Assembly: GCF_026017845.1 (NCBI RefSeq)
Contig: NZ_CP100416.1
Coordinates: 4,311,615-4,375,614 of the forward strand
Source: Amycolatopsis mediterranei
Lineage (GTDB): Bacteria; Actinomycetota; Actinomycetes; Mycobacteriales; Pseudonocardiaceae
DNA length: 64,000 nucleotides
Direction: 5' to 3'
Shown here: positions 1-7,157 of the stretch, piece by piece
How the letters are laid out: every line of letters begins with the position of its first letter
How positions within the stretch are numbered: the first letter of the stretch is position 1
Notes under the pieces: model-generated
Databases searched by the model: none
Told to the model about the DNA's origin: nothing
The model's input: the letters and a program-made list of their open reading frames with translations, nothing else
Program-made: the position numbers and the translations under genes

Positions 1-203
1 ATCGCGGCATCGTCGCCGCGATCACCGCGCTCATGCACTGGAGCAGCTACCTCCGGGGCCGGCGGCGAGGCGAACTCTACGAACTGGCCATCCGCTCGAT
101 CGAGGACGTCGACTTCCAGGTGAACGCCGATCTCGACGACGTGCTCGCCACCCCGGAGATGTCCGCGGAGTACGAACGGATTCAGCGGCTCCTCACCGCT
201 TGA
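1..203 (+). CDS. C-terminal end of an unidentified protein (partial)
   Basis: The window opens inside this gene. The last 66 residues read in frame to a TGA stop at 201-203. The piece is rich in Arg, Glu and Asp with helix-like spacing (LRGRRRGELYELAI, then VNADLDDVLATPEM). I recognise no family motif, so no function is given. Codon use matches the neighbouring genes. The true start lies outside the window. Confidence 0.6.
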   Translation, partial: RGIVAAITALMHWSSYLRGRRRGELYELAIRSIEDVDFQVNADLDDVLATPEMSAEYERIQRLLTA

Positions 204-237
204 CCCGGGATTCGCTTCCTCGCGGTGTCGCGGCAAG

Positions 238-870
238 TCAGCACGCTCGAGCGAGGCTGTGCGCGAACGGGCCGCGGAGCCAGGCGTCGACCTGCCGCTG
301 CCCGCGCAGCCGGACGATCACCAGGCTCCGGTGCCGGTTCTCGGCGATCACCCGGCGAACCCGCGCGCGCATCACCGGGTGCCGCCGCCACGACTCCCTG
401 ACGATGTGGCCGGGATCGGTGAAGAAGGTGCGCAGCGGCGACTCGACGTTGCCGCCCGCGATCGCGGTTCCGTGCCCGAGCCGCCTCTTGACCGTCCGGA
501 ACGCCGTTCGCGCGACGACGTAGGGCCGCGGGTGGTCGAGCCAGACGAGAACCTGGGTCCGGGCGGTCATCGCCTCCCGCACGTCCTCGCCCTGCCATTC
601 GATCGCCCACGCGGGCTCTTCGAGAAAGGCCAGCACGTCCTCCCGCCAGGTGGGCCGGACCGTCCAGCCCGGCGCGTGGTAGAAGGATTCGAATTCGACG
701 AACAACAGATCCATCCGCGTGCAGAGCATCCGTGCGAGCGTCGTTTTGCCCGCGCCGGGGGCACCGGCGACCGCTATGCGCCGGAGCGGCTCGACCGGCA
801 GTGGGTCGCGAGGACCGAGGACCCGTATCGCGCGACTCGAAGGCTCAGGCCGGGTGGCGGACACCGGCAA
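238..870 (-). CDS. P-loop NTPase, adenylate kinase/topology-modulation (FlaR)-like
   Basis: A 210-residue soluble protein with a Walker A loop GAPGAGKTT at about residues 36-44. It is followed by a small-kinase pattern: an acidic-aromatic region (FVEFESFYHAPGW, then a W-rich stretch near 75-95), a strand ending VLVWLDHPRPYV and Arg-rich lid-like segments. This resembles small nucleotide-kinase-like proteins annotated as topology modulation protein or FlaR, inferred from pattern only. The substrate is unknown. Its start faces the plus-strand gene at 927, leaving a 56-base divergent region that must hold both promoters. A shikimate- or gluconate-kinase-like activity cannot be excluded. Confidence 0.7.
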   Translation of the reverse strand: MPVSATRPEPSSRAIRVLGPRDPLPVEPLRRIAVAGAPGAGKTTLARMLCTRMDLLFVEFESFYHAPGWTVRPTWREDVLAFLEEPAWAIEWQGEDVREAMTARTQVLVWLDHPRPYVVARTAFRTVKRRLGHGTAIAGGNVESPLRTFFTDPGHIVRESWRRHPVMRARVRRVIAENRHRSLVIVRLRGQRQVDAWLRGPFAHSLARAC

Positions 871-926
871 ACTCTAAGATCGTCCGAATCCCTCCGCCAA
901 CGGTTTTCGCCCCGTAGAGTGCCGGC

Positions 927-2162
927 ATGCCCGCCGACAGCGAGTACAGCCGGTTCCTCGACGAACTGCTCCCCGAACTCGAGTTGTCGCTGAGCGAGCG
1001 CAAAGACGCCGAAGCGGTGCTGGAGCGCCTCCGCGCCTACTACGCGGAGTTGCCCGCGCCCGGCGAGGAACCCGGCCGGGTCGCCGTCATCGCCCTCGAC
1101 CCCTGGCGTGACTGGTCCGCCGAGGTGAAGAGCTCGGTGCTGGTCGCGGACCTGGTGATCTGCGACGACCCGCTGCTGTACGTGCAGGACCACATCGAAC
1201 GGTTCGCCCACTTCTACCGGCGGACCTTCGGCAGCCGGACGGGCGCCCGGCTGCCGGCCCACCTGGCGACCCAGCTCGAGCGGATGTGGGACGTCCTGCC
1301 GCTGGTGCGCGCCGGACTGGTCGTGTTCCGGCCGCTGCGCATGGCGGCCGAGGAGACCGTGACCGCGGTCGAGCGCGCGGTCACCGACCACCTCGGCGAA
1401 CACCTGGAGATGCTCGGCTACGACGTGCTCGGCTATCCGCAGTGGGTCGAATACCGGCTGCCGTTGCTGGCCGAGTGCGCGAAGATCGAGCTGGACCGCG
1501 AGCTGTGGACGGAATTCGGCATGGGGCCGGCCGAGATCGCCCGCTTCACCGTCGAGCCGCGGCTGACCCTGCAGTCCCTGACCACGTGGAACGGGCTGCT
1601 GCACGCGGAAGCGGTCGACGGGTCGTTCTGGAGCACGTCCGACGCGTACTGGCGGCTGGCCCGGGACGCGATGAACGGCCTGCACCCCGGGGCGCGGCTG
1701 CTGTCCTTCGTGGACACGTTCACCCGGCCGGTCCTGGAAGAGATGCCGACGCGGGACCTGCTCGCGATCCGGGGGAACGACGAGGCGTTCGACGCCTTCC
1801 GGCGGCACCTCGCGCTGACCGAAGACCTGATCGGCTCCGATCCGGACGAGGAGCGGTTCCCCGCCGACGTCACCCGGATCTTCGACGAGGTGTTCCGGCC
1901 GAACATCCGCGTCATCGAGAAAGCCATGCAGTGCAACACTTTGCTGCGTGACCTGCCCTTCGTCCTGGCCACGGCGGGCTTCGCCGTGGCCGGTGGGGTG
2001 GCGAGTGCCGCACCACCGGTGGCGACGATCTTCGGTGCCCTTTCGAGCCTCCTGGGCTTCGGTCCCGCGGTCCGGGACGGCCTGCGCCGGGAAGGCAAGG
2101 TGCACCAGGAGCCGGCGTTCGTGTTCTGGAAGCTCGGCGTGCCCGGCACGTCCCCGGCCTGA
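927..2162 (+). CDS. Hypothetical protein, 411 residues
   Basis: A full-length ORF with good actinobacterial codon use. The N-terminal 300 residues look soluble and acidic (DPWRDWSAEVKSS near 55; an aromatic HIERFAHFYRRTF segment near 95). Near the C-terminus is a glycine/alanine-rich hydrophobic stretch (about 345-380, FVLATAGFAVAGGVASA) that could insert in a membrane or form a buried hairpin. I recognise no family. It ends one base before the convergent hydrolase-LuxR gene, so there is no room for a terminator between them. It could be a stress- or defence-associated orphan, but nothing here shows that. Confidence 0.65.
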   Translation: MPADSEYSRFLDELLPELELSLSERKDAEAVLERLRAYYAELPAPGEEPGRVAVIALDPWRDWSAEVKSSVLVADLVICDDPLLYVQDHIERFAHFYRRTFGSRTGARLPAHLATQLERMWDVLPLVRAGLVVFRPLRMAAEETVTAVERAVTDHLGEHLEMLGYDVLGYPQWVEYRLPLLAECAKIELDRELWTEFGMGPAEIARFTVEPRLTLQSLTTWNGLLHAEAVDGSFWSTSDAYWRLARDAMNGLHPGARLLSFVDTFTRPVLEEMPTRDLLAIRGNDEAFDAFRRHLALTEDLIGSDPDEERFPADVTRIFDEVFRPNIRVIEKAMQCNTLLRDLPFVLATAGFAVAGGVASAAPPVATIFGALSSLLGFGPAVRDGLRREGKVHQEPAFVFWKLGVPGTSPA

Positions 2163-2163
2163 G

Positions 2164-3201
2164 TCAGAGCAGCCCGGCGGTGGCGGCGTGCGCGGCGGCC
2201 GCCGCTCGCGACGACACCCCCAGCTTGCCGCGGATGTTCGAGACGTGGCGGTGCGCGGTGTGGGCGCTGATCCCGAGCCGGCGCGCGATCTCCTGGTCGC
2301 TCAACCCGTGCGCGACCAGGCGCAGCACGTCGAGTTCGCGTTCGGAGAGCTCGTGGCGCAGCGACCCGGCCCCGCGGGCGGCCCGGCCGGCCCCGAGGAA
2401 CTCCCGCACGGCGCGGACGAGCCCGGCCACGTCCCCGCGCCAGGGCAGGTGGTCGGTTCCGTCGAGCGGGACGAAGGCGGCGCCCGGGATGCGCGCGGCA
2501 ACGTCCTGGCCCAGGGCGAACGGGATGGCGCGGTCGTCGCGGCGGTGCAGGACGAGCGTCGGCACCTCGATCGCGCCCAGCTCGTCCCGGACGTCGAATT
2601 CGTACACCGCCGCGAGCGAGCGCGCCGCTTGCTCCGCGGTGAGGCTTGCGCGCTGGAACCGGACGAACTCGTCGCGTTCGGCCGGGGTCGCGGTCGGCAG
2701 GAACAGGTCGGCGAGCACCCGGGACCCCACGCCCCAGTGCCGTCCGACGACCGCCAGCAGGGAATCGCGGGCTTCCGCCGTGGCGATCTCGGTGCCGCGG
2801 GCGTAGCTGCCGTAGAGGACGAGCCGCTCCACGCGGTCGGGGTGGGCCGCCGTGTACGCCATCGCGGCGCAGCCGCCGGACGATCCGCCGAACAAGGTCA
2901 CCTTCTCCCCGGCCGCGTCGACGACGGCGCTCAACGCGGCCACTTCGTCGGCGAGTGAGGTGACCAGCGGCCCGGCGGCGTCGGACATGCCGACGCCGGG
3001 CCGGTCGTAGCGGAGGAGGGTGAACCGGTCGCCGAGCAGGCCGGCGAACCGGCGGAACAAGGGGTTCTGCCAGTCCAGTTCGAGGTGCCCGCACCACCAG
3101 CCGCCGACGACCAGCGGCGGTCCGGCGCCGACGGCGGCCCAGGCGAGGGGGCGGTCGTCCGGGCCACCGGTGAACCGCACGACCTGGTCTTGTTCCGGCA
3201 T
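2164..3201 (-). CDS. Alpha/beta-hydrolase fused to a LuxR-type HTH domain
   Basis: A 345-residue protein with two parts. Residues about 1-265 are an alpha/beta-hydrolase: an oxyanion region near GPPLVVGGWW, a nucleophile elbow GGSSGG and a late GTDHLPW His motif. Residues about 280-345 are a LuxR/GerE helix-turn-helix (LSERELDVLRLVAHGLS, then HVSNIRGKLGVS). This fits a regulator that may bind or hydrolyse a small ligand and control transcription. The ORF can be extended upstream to 3510, but the extra part is low-complexity and overlaps the divergent methyltransferase, so ATG at 3201 (MPEQDQ) was chosen. The target genes are unknown. Confidence 0.8.
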   Translation of the reverse strand: MPEQDQVVRFTGGPDDRPLAWAAVGAGPPLVVGGWWCGHLELDWQNPLFRRFAGLLGDRFTLLRYDRPGVGMSDAAGPLVTSLADEVAALSAVVDAAGEKVTLFGGSSGGCAAMAYTAAHPDRVERLVLYGSYARGTEIATAEARDSLLAVVGRHWGVGSRVLADLFLPTATPAERDEFVRFQRASLTAEQAARSLAAVYEFDVRDELGAIEVPTLVLHRRDDRAIPFALGQDVAARIPGAAFVPLDGTDHLPWRGDVAGLVRAVREFLGAGRAARGAGSLRHELSERELDVLRLVAHGLSDQEIARRLGISAHTAHRHVSNIRGKLGVSSRAAAAAHAATAGLL

Positions 3202-3334
3202 TCCTCGAGCGTAGGCCGTGGCCCGGGCCCGTGTGGCCCGTTCCGGCCAGCCTGCGGAATGGCCCGAGCGGGTGATGCGGCGGGTGGCCGGTGCCTGGTG
3301 TGCTGCGTCGCATCGGCGGTGTGGAGGAGGAACG

Positions 3335-3976
3335 ATGGCCGGAGGGGACAGCGTGGGGGCACGGGACGGGCTCTGGGAACGGTTCGGGGCGGCACTGTAC
3401 GAACCGTTCGTGCGGCGGGGGGAGCGGCTCGGCTTGGCCGACCGGCGCGGGGAACTGCTGCGGCGGGCGCGGGGGCAGGTGGTCGAGATCGGGGCGGGGA
3501 CCGGGCTCAACGTCGCGCACTACCCCGCGACGGCGGAGGTCGTGCTGACCGAGCCCGTCCCGGCGATGTACCGGCGGCTCGAAAAGCGGGTGGCGGGCCG
3601 CGCCGGGATGCGGCTGGTGCAGGCCCCGGCGGACGCGCTGCCGATGGCGGAGGCCAGCGTCGACACGGTCGTGTCGACGCTGGTCCTCTGCACGGTGCCC
3701 GACGTCGACCGGGTGCTGGCCGAGCTCGCGCGGGTGCTGCGGCCCGGTGGGCGGCTGCTGTTCTGCGAGCACGTGCGCGCCGAGGACCCGAAGCTCGCCC
3801 GCAGGCAGACGCGGCTGGCGGGGCCGTGGGCGGCGTTCGCGCAGGGCTGCCGGTGCGATCGGGACACCGTCGCGTTGCTCAAGCAGCGGTTCCACATCGA
3901 GGAGATGAGCACGGCGCGGTGGCGGGGGATGCCTTCGGTGGTGCACCCGCTGATCATCGGGACCGCGACAGCGTGA
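3335..3976 (+). CDS. Class I SAM-dependent methyltransferase
   Basis: A 213-residue methyltransferase starting at ATG 3335 behind a clear GAGGAGG Shine-Dalgarno at 3323-3329. Motif I is VVEIGAGTGLNVAHY at about residue 50. A post-I acidic LTEPVPAMYRRL, motif IV VSTLVLCTVPD and motif VI LRPGGRLLFCEHVR follow in the order typical of UbiE/Coq5-like methyltransferases. The substrate cannot be inferred. A longer frame begins at 3218, but it would overlap the promoter region of the divergent hydrolase-LuxR gene and lacks a ribosome-binding site. Confidence 0.85.
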   Translation: MAGGDSVGARDGLWERFGAALYEPFVRRGERLGLADRRGELLRRARGQVVEIGAGTGLNVAHYPATAEVVLTEPVPAMYRRLEKRVAGRAGMRLVQAPADALPMAEASVDTVVSTLVLCTVPDVDRVLAELARVLRPGGRLLFCEHVRAEDPKLARRQTRLAGPWAAFAQGCRCDRDTVALLKQRFHIEEMSTARWRGMPSVVHPLIIGTATA

Positions 3977-3992
3977 CGGGTGAGGCGTCCTG

Positions 3993-4014
3993 TGGTTCAA
4001 TGACGATTGAACCA
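3993..4014. promoter_or_regulatory. Perfect inverted repeat, probable ArsR-family operator
   Basis: TGGTTCAAT-GACG-ATTGAACCA is a perfect 9-base inverted repeat with a 4-base spacer. It lies 20 bases before the start codon of the ABM monooxygenase gene, whose operon also encodes an ArsR-family repressor. Its size and symmetry suit a dimeric winged-helix repressor, so autoregulation is inferred. The promoter elements probably overlap it. Confidence 0.7.
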
Positions 4015-4034
4015 GTCGAGTGAAGGATGCGGAC

Positions 4035-4409
4035 ATGACGCACGCGGAGCGGCACGAGGGCGTCCTGATGACCGGGCGCAACGGTGCGGACGGGACCAAG
4101 GCGTTCTACATCGAGATCGAGGCGCGACCGGACAAGGTGGAGGAGGTCCGGGTGATGCTGCGCGACATCCTCGGGTGCGTGGAGGGCGAGCCGGAGACCG
4201 GACCCTGGTACGGCGTCCAGTTCGGACCGACCACCTTCGGCATCTTCGAGGTGTTCCCGAGCATCGCCGGCCGTCAGGCCCATGTGGACGGTGGCGGTGG
4301 GGACATCTTCCGTGATGTCGAGCGGATGAACGACATCCTGGCCGCGCCGGCCCACGTGCACCGGCTGGACGTCCTGTTCAGCAAGCAGATCTTCACCGCC
4401 GCGGGCTGA
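4035..4409 (+). CDS. Antibiotic biosynthesis monooxygenase (ABM) domain protein
   Basis: A small 124-residue protein with the ABM ferredoxin-like fold pattern: AFYIEIEARPDKVEEVRVML near residues 25-45, a central WYGVQFGPTTFGIFEVF strand pair and a late helix ending in APAHVHRLDVL. Such proteins act as cofactor-free monooxygenases or heme-handling enzymes, and the substrate is not visible here. ATG 4035 was chosen because GAAGGA sits 7 bases upstream. A GTG at 4020 in the same frame lacks this spacing. It is followed after 4 bases by the ArsR gene and preceded by the palindromic operator, so it is probably the repressor's controlled partner. Confidence 0.8.
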   Translation: MTHAERHEGVLMTGRNGADGTKAFYIEIEARPDKVEEVRVMLRDILGCVEGEPETGPWYGVQFGPTTFGIFEVFPSIAGRQAHVDGGGGDIFRDVERMNDILAAPAHVHRLDVLFSKQIFTAAG

Positions 4410-4413
4410 AGCC

Positions 4414-4725
4414 GTGTCCGACCGGCCGCACCCGGACCTGGCCGACCTCGGCCTGGCCGATGTCGTGCGCGGATTCGCCGATCCCGCCCGGCTGCACATG
4501 GTGCGCACGATGGCCGCGCTCGGCGAATGCGAGTGCTCGCGGGTCTACGCCGATCTCGGGCTGAGCAAGTCCAACGCCTCGCACCACTTCCGGGTGCTGC
4601 GCGAGAGCGGCATCCTGCGGCGCACGCAGCGCGGTAACCAGCAGTACGCCGCGCTGCGCCGCGACGAGCTCGACGAACGGTTCCCCGGCTTGCTCGACGC
4701 CATCGTCGCGAACGCCGACGCGTGA
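4414..4725 (+). CDS. ArsR-family winged-helix transcriptional repressor
   Basis: A 103-residue single-domain regulator starting at GTG 4414. The recognition-helix region LSKSNASHHFRVLRESGIL and the wing RRTQRGNQQYAALRRDE are typical of ArsR/SmtB-family proteins. The helix-3 cysteine pair reads GECECSRVY (CxC) and could bind a thiophilic metal or sense redox, although many ArsR proteins near SRPBCC genes do not sense metals. It is translationally close to the ABM gene and probably binds the inverted repeat at 3993-4014. It overlaps the start of the frame that holds the broken SRPBCC gene. Confidence 0.88.
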   Translation: MSDRPHPDLADLGLADVVRGFADPARLHMVRTMAALGECECSRVYADLGLSKSNASHHFRVLRESGILRRTQRGNQQYAALRRDELDERFPGLLDAIVANADA

Positions 4726-4772
4726 GCCTCGGCCGCCGTGCTCGAGACCGGCCTGACCACGCTCGCCGCCGG

Positions 4773-5126
4773 ATGAGTGCGTACTCGGCCACGTCCGCCG
4801 AACGCGCCGAACGACGCCCCGGCGACGACCTCGTCACCCCGGCGGACGTCGTGATGGACCGCGGCTTCACCGTGGACGCGCCGCCCGAGCTGGTGTGGCC
4901 GTGGCTGGTGCAACTCGGCAAACGGCGGGCGGGCTGGTACCTGCCACGCCGGGTCGAGCGGTTCCTGCCGCCGAGCCGGCGGGCACTGCGCCGGCTGGAT
5001 CCGCGCTGGTCGACGCTGACGTCGTCACCATCGCCGGGATGGCTGCCGGGCTGCGCGCACGACTCGCCCGCCCGGGCCTGCGGCGACAGCCGGACTGCGG
5101 GCTGCCCCGAACGTTGCCCCTATTGA
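4773..5126 (+). pseudogene. Truncated SRPBCC (START-like) protein
   Basis: After ATG 4773, residues up to about 80 read like the N-terminus of an SRPBCC-family protein: VVMDRGFTVDAPPELVWPWLVQLG, then GWYLPRRVERFLPPSRRALRRLDP. These proteins are normally about 150-200 residues and often pair with ArsR regulators. Here the conserved text stops near position 5005, and the remaining frame (Ser/Pro-rich, ending at 5126) has no SRPBCC character. A deletion or frameshift has removed the C-terminal half. The reading frame is open from the ArsR stop, which suggests it was once the third gene of that operon. Confidence 0.6.
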
Positions 5127-5138
5127 GAATAATTCTCA
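5124..5138. promoter_or_regulatory. Fur/Zur-box-like 7-1-7 palindrome
   Basis: TGAGAAT-A-ATTCTCA is a perfect 15-base 7-1-7 palindrome. Its spacing is that of Fur-family boxes, and it differs from the Zur-type TGAAAATnATTTTCA pattern by one symmetrical base. It overlaps the end of the broken SRPBCC frame. No start codon of a convincing gene follows within 350 bases, so the site may be an orphan or may mark a lost gene. Assignment to Zur, Fur or another regulator is inference. Confidence 0.5.
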
Positions 5139-5499
5139 TGAGCTGCCCGAAATGAAGGCGAATTGTTTTCGAACAGGTGGGCGCAGAGGTCGTTTCCGGT
5201 CACTCCTGGCGAAGTCCGGACAGTACTGTCACGTGCCTTGGCGGAGGGGACACATCTGACCCGGGATCCTTGCGCAACAGGGCTTTTGGCTGGCCATGGC
5301 TGTGCTGCCGACAGGTGTCGCAATGACGGTTGTGTCTGCCAGGGTGGATTCCTGGGCAAAATACTCCGAACGGGTGTAATCGATTCGACGCGTGATGGCT
5401 GAGCCGAGCTGGTGCGGGTACGCTCCCGGTGGTCTGCGAGCGTTCCCGAGGGAAATGCGTTCGAATCGGCAACCGGCGAAGAAATCCTCAGGAGGCTCG
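5139..5499. other. Intergenic region with a 12-base palindrome
   Basis: About 360 bases with lower GC than the surroundings and no ORF with convincing codon bias. It contains GACAGTACTGTC at 5219-5230, a perfect 12-base palindrome that could be an operator, and it ends at the ribosome-binding site of the MEDS gene. The promoter for that gene must lie here, but I cannot assign -35/-10 elements with confidence. Confidence 0.5.
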
Positions 5500-5505
5500 G
5501 TGTGC

Positions 5506-6486
5506 ATGAACACCCCGGCAGCTGCCGCGGCACGGGAAAGCGCGGTGAAGTCAGGTTTCCGGCACCAGGGCTGCCTCTACGGCAGCGACGCCGAGTTCCT
5601 CGCGATGGCCGTTCCCTTCGCGGAGGACGGGTTGCGCCGGGGTGAGCCGGTGCTGGTCACCACACCGGCGGCCAACCTCCGGCTGCTGCACGCGGTGATG
5701 GGCGCGGATGCCGACCGGATCGCCGTCGCGGAGTCGGACTACTTCGGACGGCGGCCGTCGCAGGTGGCCGGCGCGCTGCGGCGCTACTGGGGCCGCCACC
5801 GGTCCACCGCGCCGACCGGCACGGTCCGCGTCCTCGCCGAACCCGCCCGGGCCGGCTCCGGTGACGAAGCCGCCTGGCAGCTGACCGAGGCGGAGTTCAA
5901 CGTGGCGCTGACCGGCACCCGGATCTGGATGCTCTGCCCCTACGACACGAGGGCCACCGCTCCCGGTGTGGTCGAGGTGGCACGCCGCACGCATCCCGAG
6001 TACGTCGTGGACGGCGAGCCCCGGCCGTCCGCGCAGTTCCGGGCCCCCGAGGAGGCAGCCGGACCCGCGGCGGCCACGCCGTCGCGCACCGGCGAGGACC
6101 TCTTCCGCTTCGAGGGCGACCTGGTCGCCGTGCGGCGCCACGTGCTGGAGCGGGCGAGCGCTCTGCTGCGGTCCGAGGACACCGCCACGCTGTTCGGCAT
6201 CGCCGTCGGCGAGGCGATGGCCTACCTGCTCGAGCACGGCATCGACCGGGCGGCCGTGTGGGTGCGGCCGGCGGCGGGCCGGGTGGTGTGCACGCTGCAC
6301 AGCGAACGCCCCGTCGCCGGCCCGGCGTTCTACGGGCCCCGCGCGGCCGCCCGCCCCGGCACCACGTTGTGGATGACCGACCGGATCTGCGAGTGGCTCG
6401 ACGTCAGCTCCGACACGGCCGGCTGCACCATCGAGCTGGCCATGCGGCAACGGCCCGCCGAGGTGCCGCACCCGGGCCGGGGCTAG
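5506..6486 (+). CDS. MEDS-domain sensor with degenerate anti-sigma ATPase domain
   Basis: A 326-residue soluble protein. Residues about 15-190 match the MEDS (DcmR-type sensory) pattern: FRHQGCLYGSDAEFLAMAVPF, EDGLRRGEPVLVTTP, a long helix with RYWGRH, and WMLCPYDTRA. Residues about 200-315 look like an RsbW/HATPase_c-like fold (VRRHVLERASALL, AVGEAMAYLLEHG, WMTDRICEWLDV), but the N-box and G-boxes are not canonical. This suits a signalling partner-switch protein controlling a sigma factor. AGGAGG at 5490-5495 serves ATG 5506 or an in-frame GTG at 5500. The gene lies just before the hydrogenase island, convergent to the HTH regulator. Confidence 0.75.
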   Translation: MNTPAAAAARESAVKSGFRHQGCLYGSDAEFLAMAVPFAEDGLRRGEPVLVTTPAANLRLLHAVMGADADRIAVAESDYFGRRPSQVAGALRRYWGRHRSTAPTGTVRVLAEPARAGSGDEAAWQLTEAEFNVALTGTRIWMLCPYDTRATAPGVVEVARRTHPEYVVDGEPRPSAQFRAPEEAAGPAAATPSRTGEDLFRFEGDLVAVRRHVLERASALLRSEDTATLFGIAVGEAMAYLLEHGIDRAAVWVRPAAGRVVCTLHSERPVAGPAFYGPRAAARPGTTLWMTDRICEWLDVSSDTAGCTIELAMRQRPAEVPHPGRG

Positions 6487-6503
6487 GGAGCGGGGTGCGG
6501 CCG

Positions 6504-6517
6504 GGACACATCTGTCC
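6504..6517. terminator. Small inverted repeat between convergent regulator genes
   Basis: GGACA-CATC-TGTCC forms a perfect 5-base-pair stem in the 32-base gap between the stops of the MEDS gene (6486) and the HTH regulator (6519). There is no T-run, so a terminator role is weakly supported. Confidence 0.3.
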
Positions 6518-6518
6518 G

Positions 6519-7034
6519 TCAGTGCAACCGCACGTCGCCGAAGCGGTCCTCGATGCGGCGCAGATCGCGCAGCCGGGGCTCGGTTTGGCCGCCGAGCCAG
6601 CGGTTCATCGTTTTCGGGGACACCCCCAGCTCCTCGGCCGCGGTCTCCTTAGTGATCCCGCGGCTGCGCAGTGCTTCGGCCAGCCACTCGGCGAAGCTGG
6701 CGGCGGACGCGTCCGGTCCGGCCGGCTGCGGGGGCACCGGCGCCGGCTCCCGGTCGCGGGACGGGAGCACGTCGAACTCGACGCGCCGCGGGTATTTCCG
6801 GCAGGAGACCTCGAGCACGCCGGACGGGCCGGCCGCGGTCAGCAGGGCCCGGAGGATCGTGTTGCCCACCTCGCGTTCTTCGGCCTCGGCCAGCGGCGCA
6901 CCCGCGAGGCACTCCTGGACGAATTCGCGGATTCCCGGAACGGCGGACGGGCGGGCGGGAAAGATCTTCGTGATGATTTCGACCGGCACGACCTCGATCG
7001 AATTGCCTGCTGACCGGCCCACCGATTCCACCAC
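6519..7034 (-). CDS. HTH regulator with RsbW-like N-terminal domain
   Basis: About 171 residues. The N-terminal half (EIITKIFPARPSAVPGIREFV, then LLTAAGPSGVLEVSC and RRVEFDVLPS) has the strand-helix order of anti-sigma-type HATPase_c proteins but lacks a clear ATP-binding N-box. The C-terminal 60 residues form a helix-turn-helix (AEALRSRGITKETAAEELGVSPKTMNRWL), and the protein ends with an Arg-rich helix. It is divergent from the orphan hydrogenase small-subunit gene, with 123 bases between starts, so it is the likely local regulator. The start is uncertain: GTG 7034 has GGAAGG 10 bases upstream, and TTG 7040 is 4 bases from it. Confidence 0.65.
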   Translation of the reverse strand: MVESVGRSAGNSIEVVPVEIITKIFPARPSAVPGIREFVQECLAGAPLAEAEEREVGNTILRALLTAAGPSGVLEVSCRKYPRRVEFDVLPSRDREPAPVPPQPAGPDASAASFAEWLAEALRSRGITKETAAEELGVSPKTMNRWLGGQTEPRLRDLRRIEDRFGDVRLH

Positions 7035-7157
7035 GATCAATGTCCCTTCCGCCGGGAGTCCAGTGTAGTCGTCCCCGCGATTTCCGGCTGCGGGTCGGTC
7101 TTGCCGCTGCTGCCGGACGGGTTTACGCTGGGCGTCCGCCCAGGGAAGGTGCCGTCG

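Noticed and set aside
1433..4099. An 888-codon minus-strand frame overlapping several genes.
   Set aside because: It crosses real genes on both strands and its product is low-complexity. The true hydrolase-LuxR gene lies in another frame.
5163..5402. A 79-codon plus-strand ORF in the gap before the MEDS gene, considered as a small Zur-regulated gene.
   Set aside because: No ribosome-binding site, no codon bias and no family resemblance.
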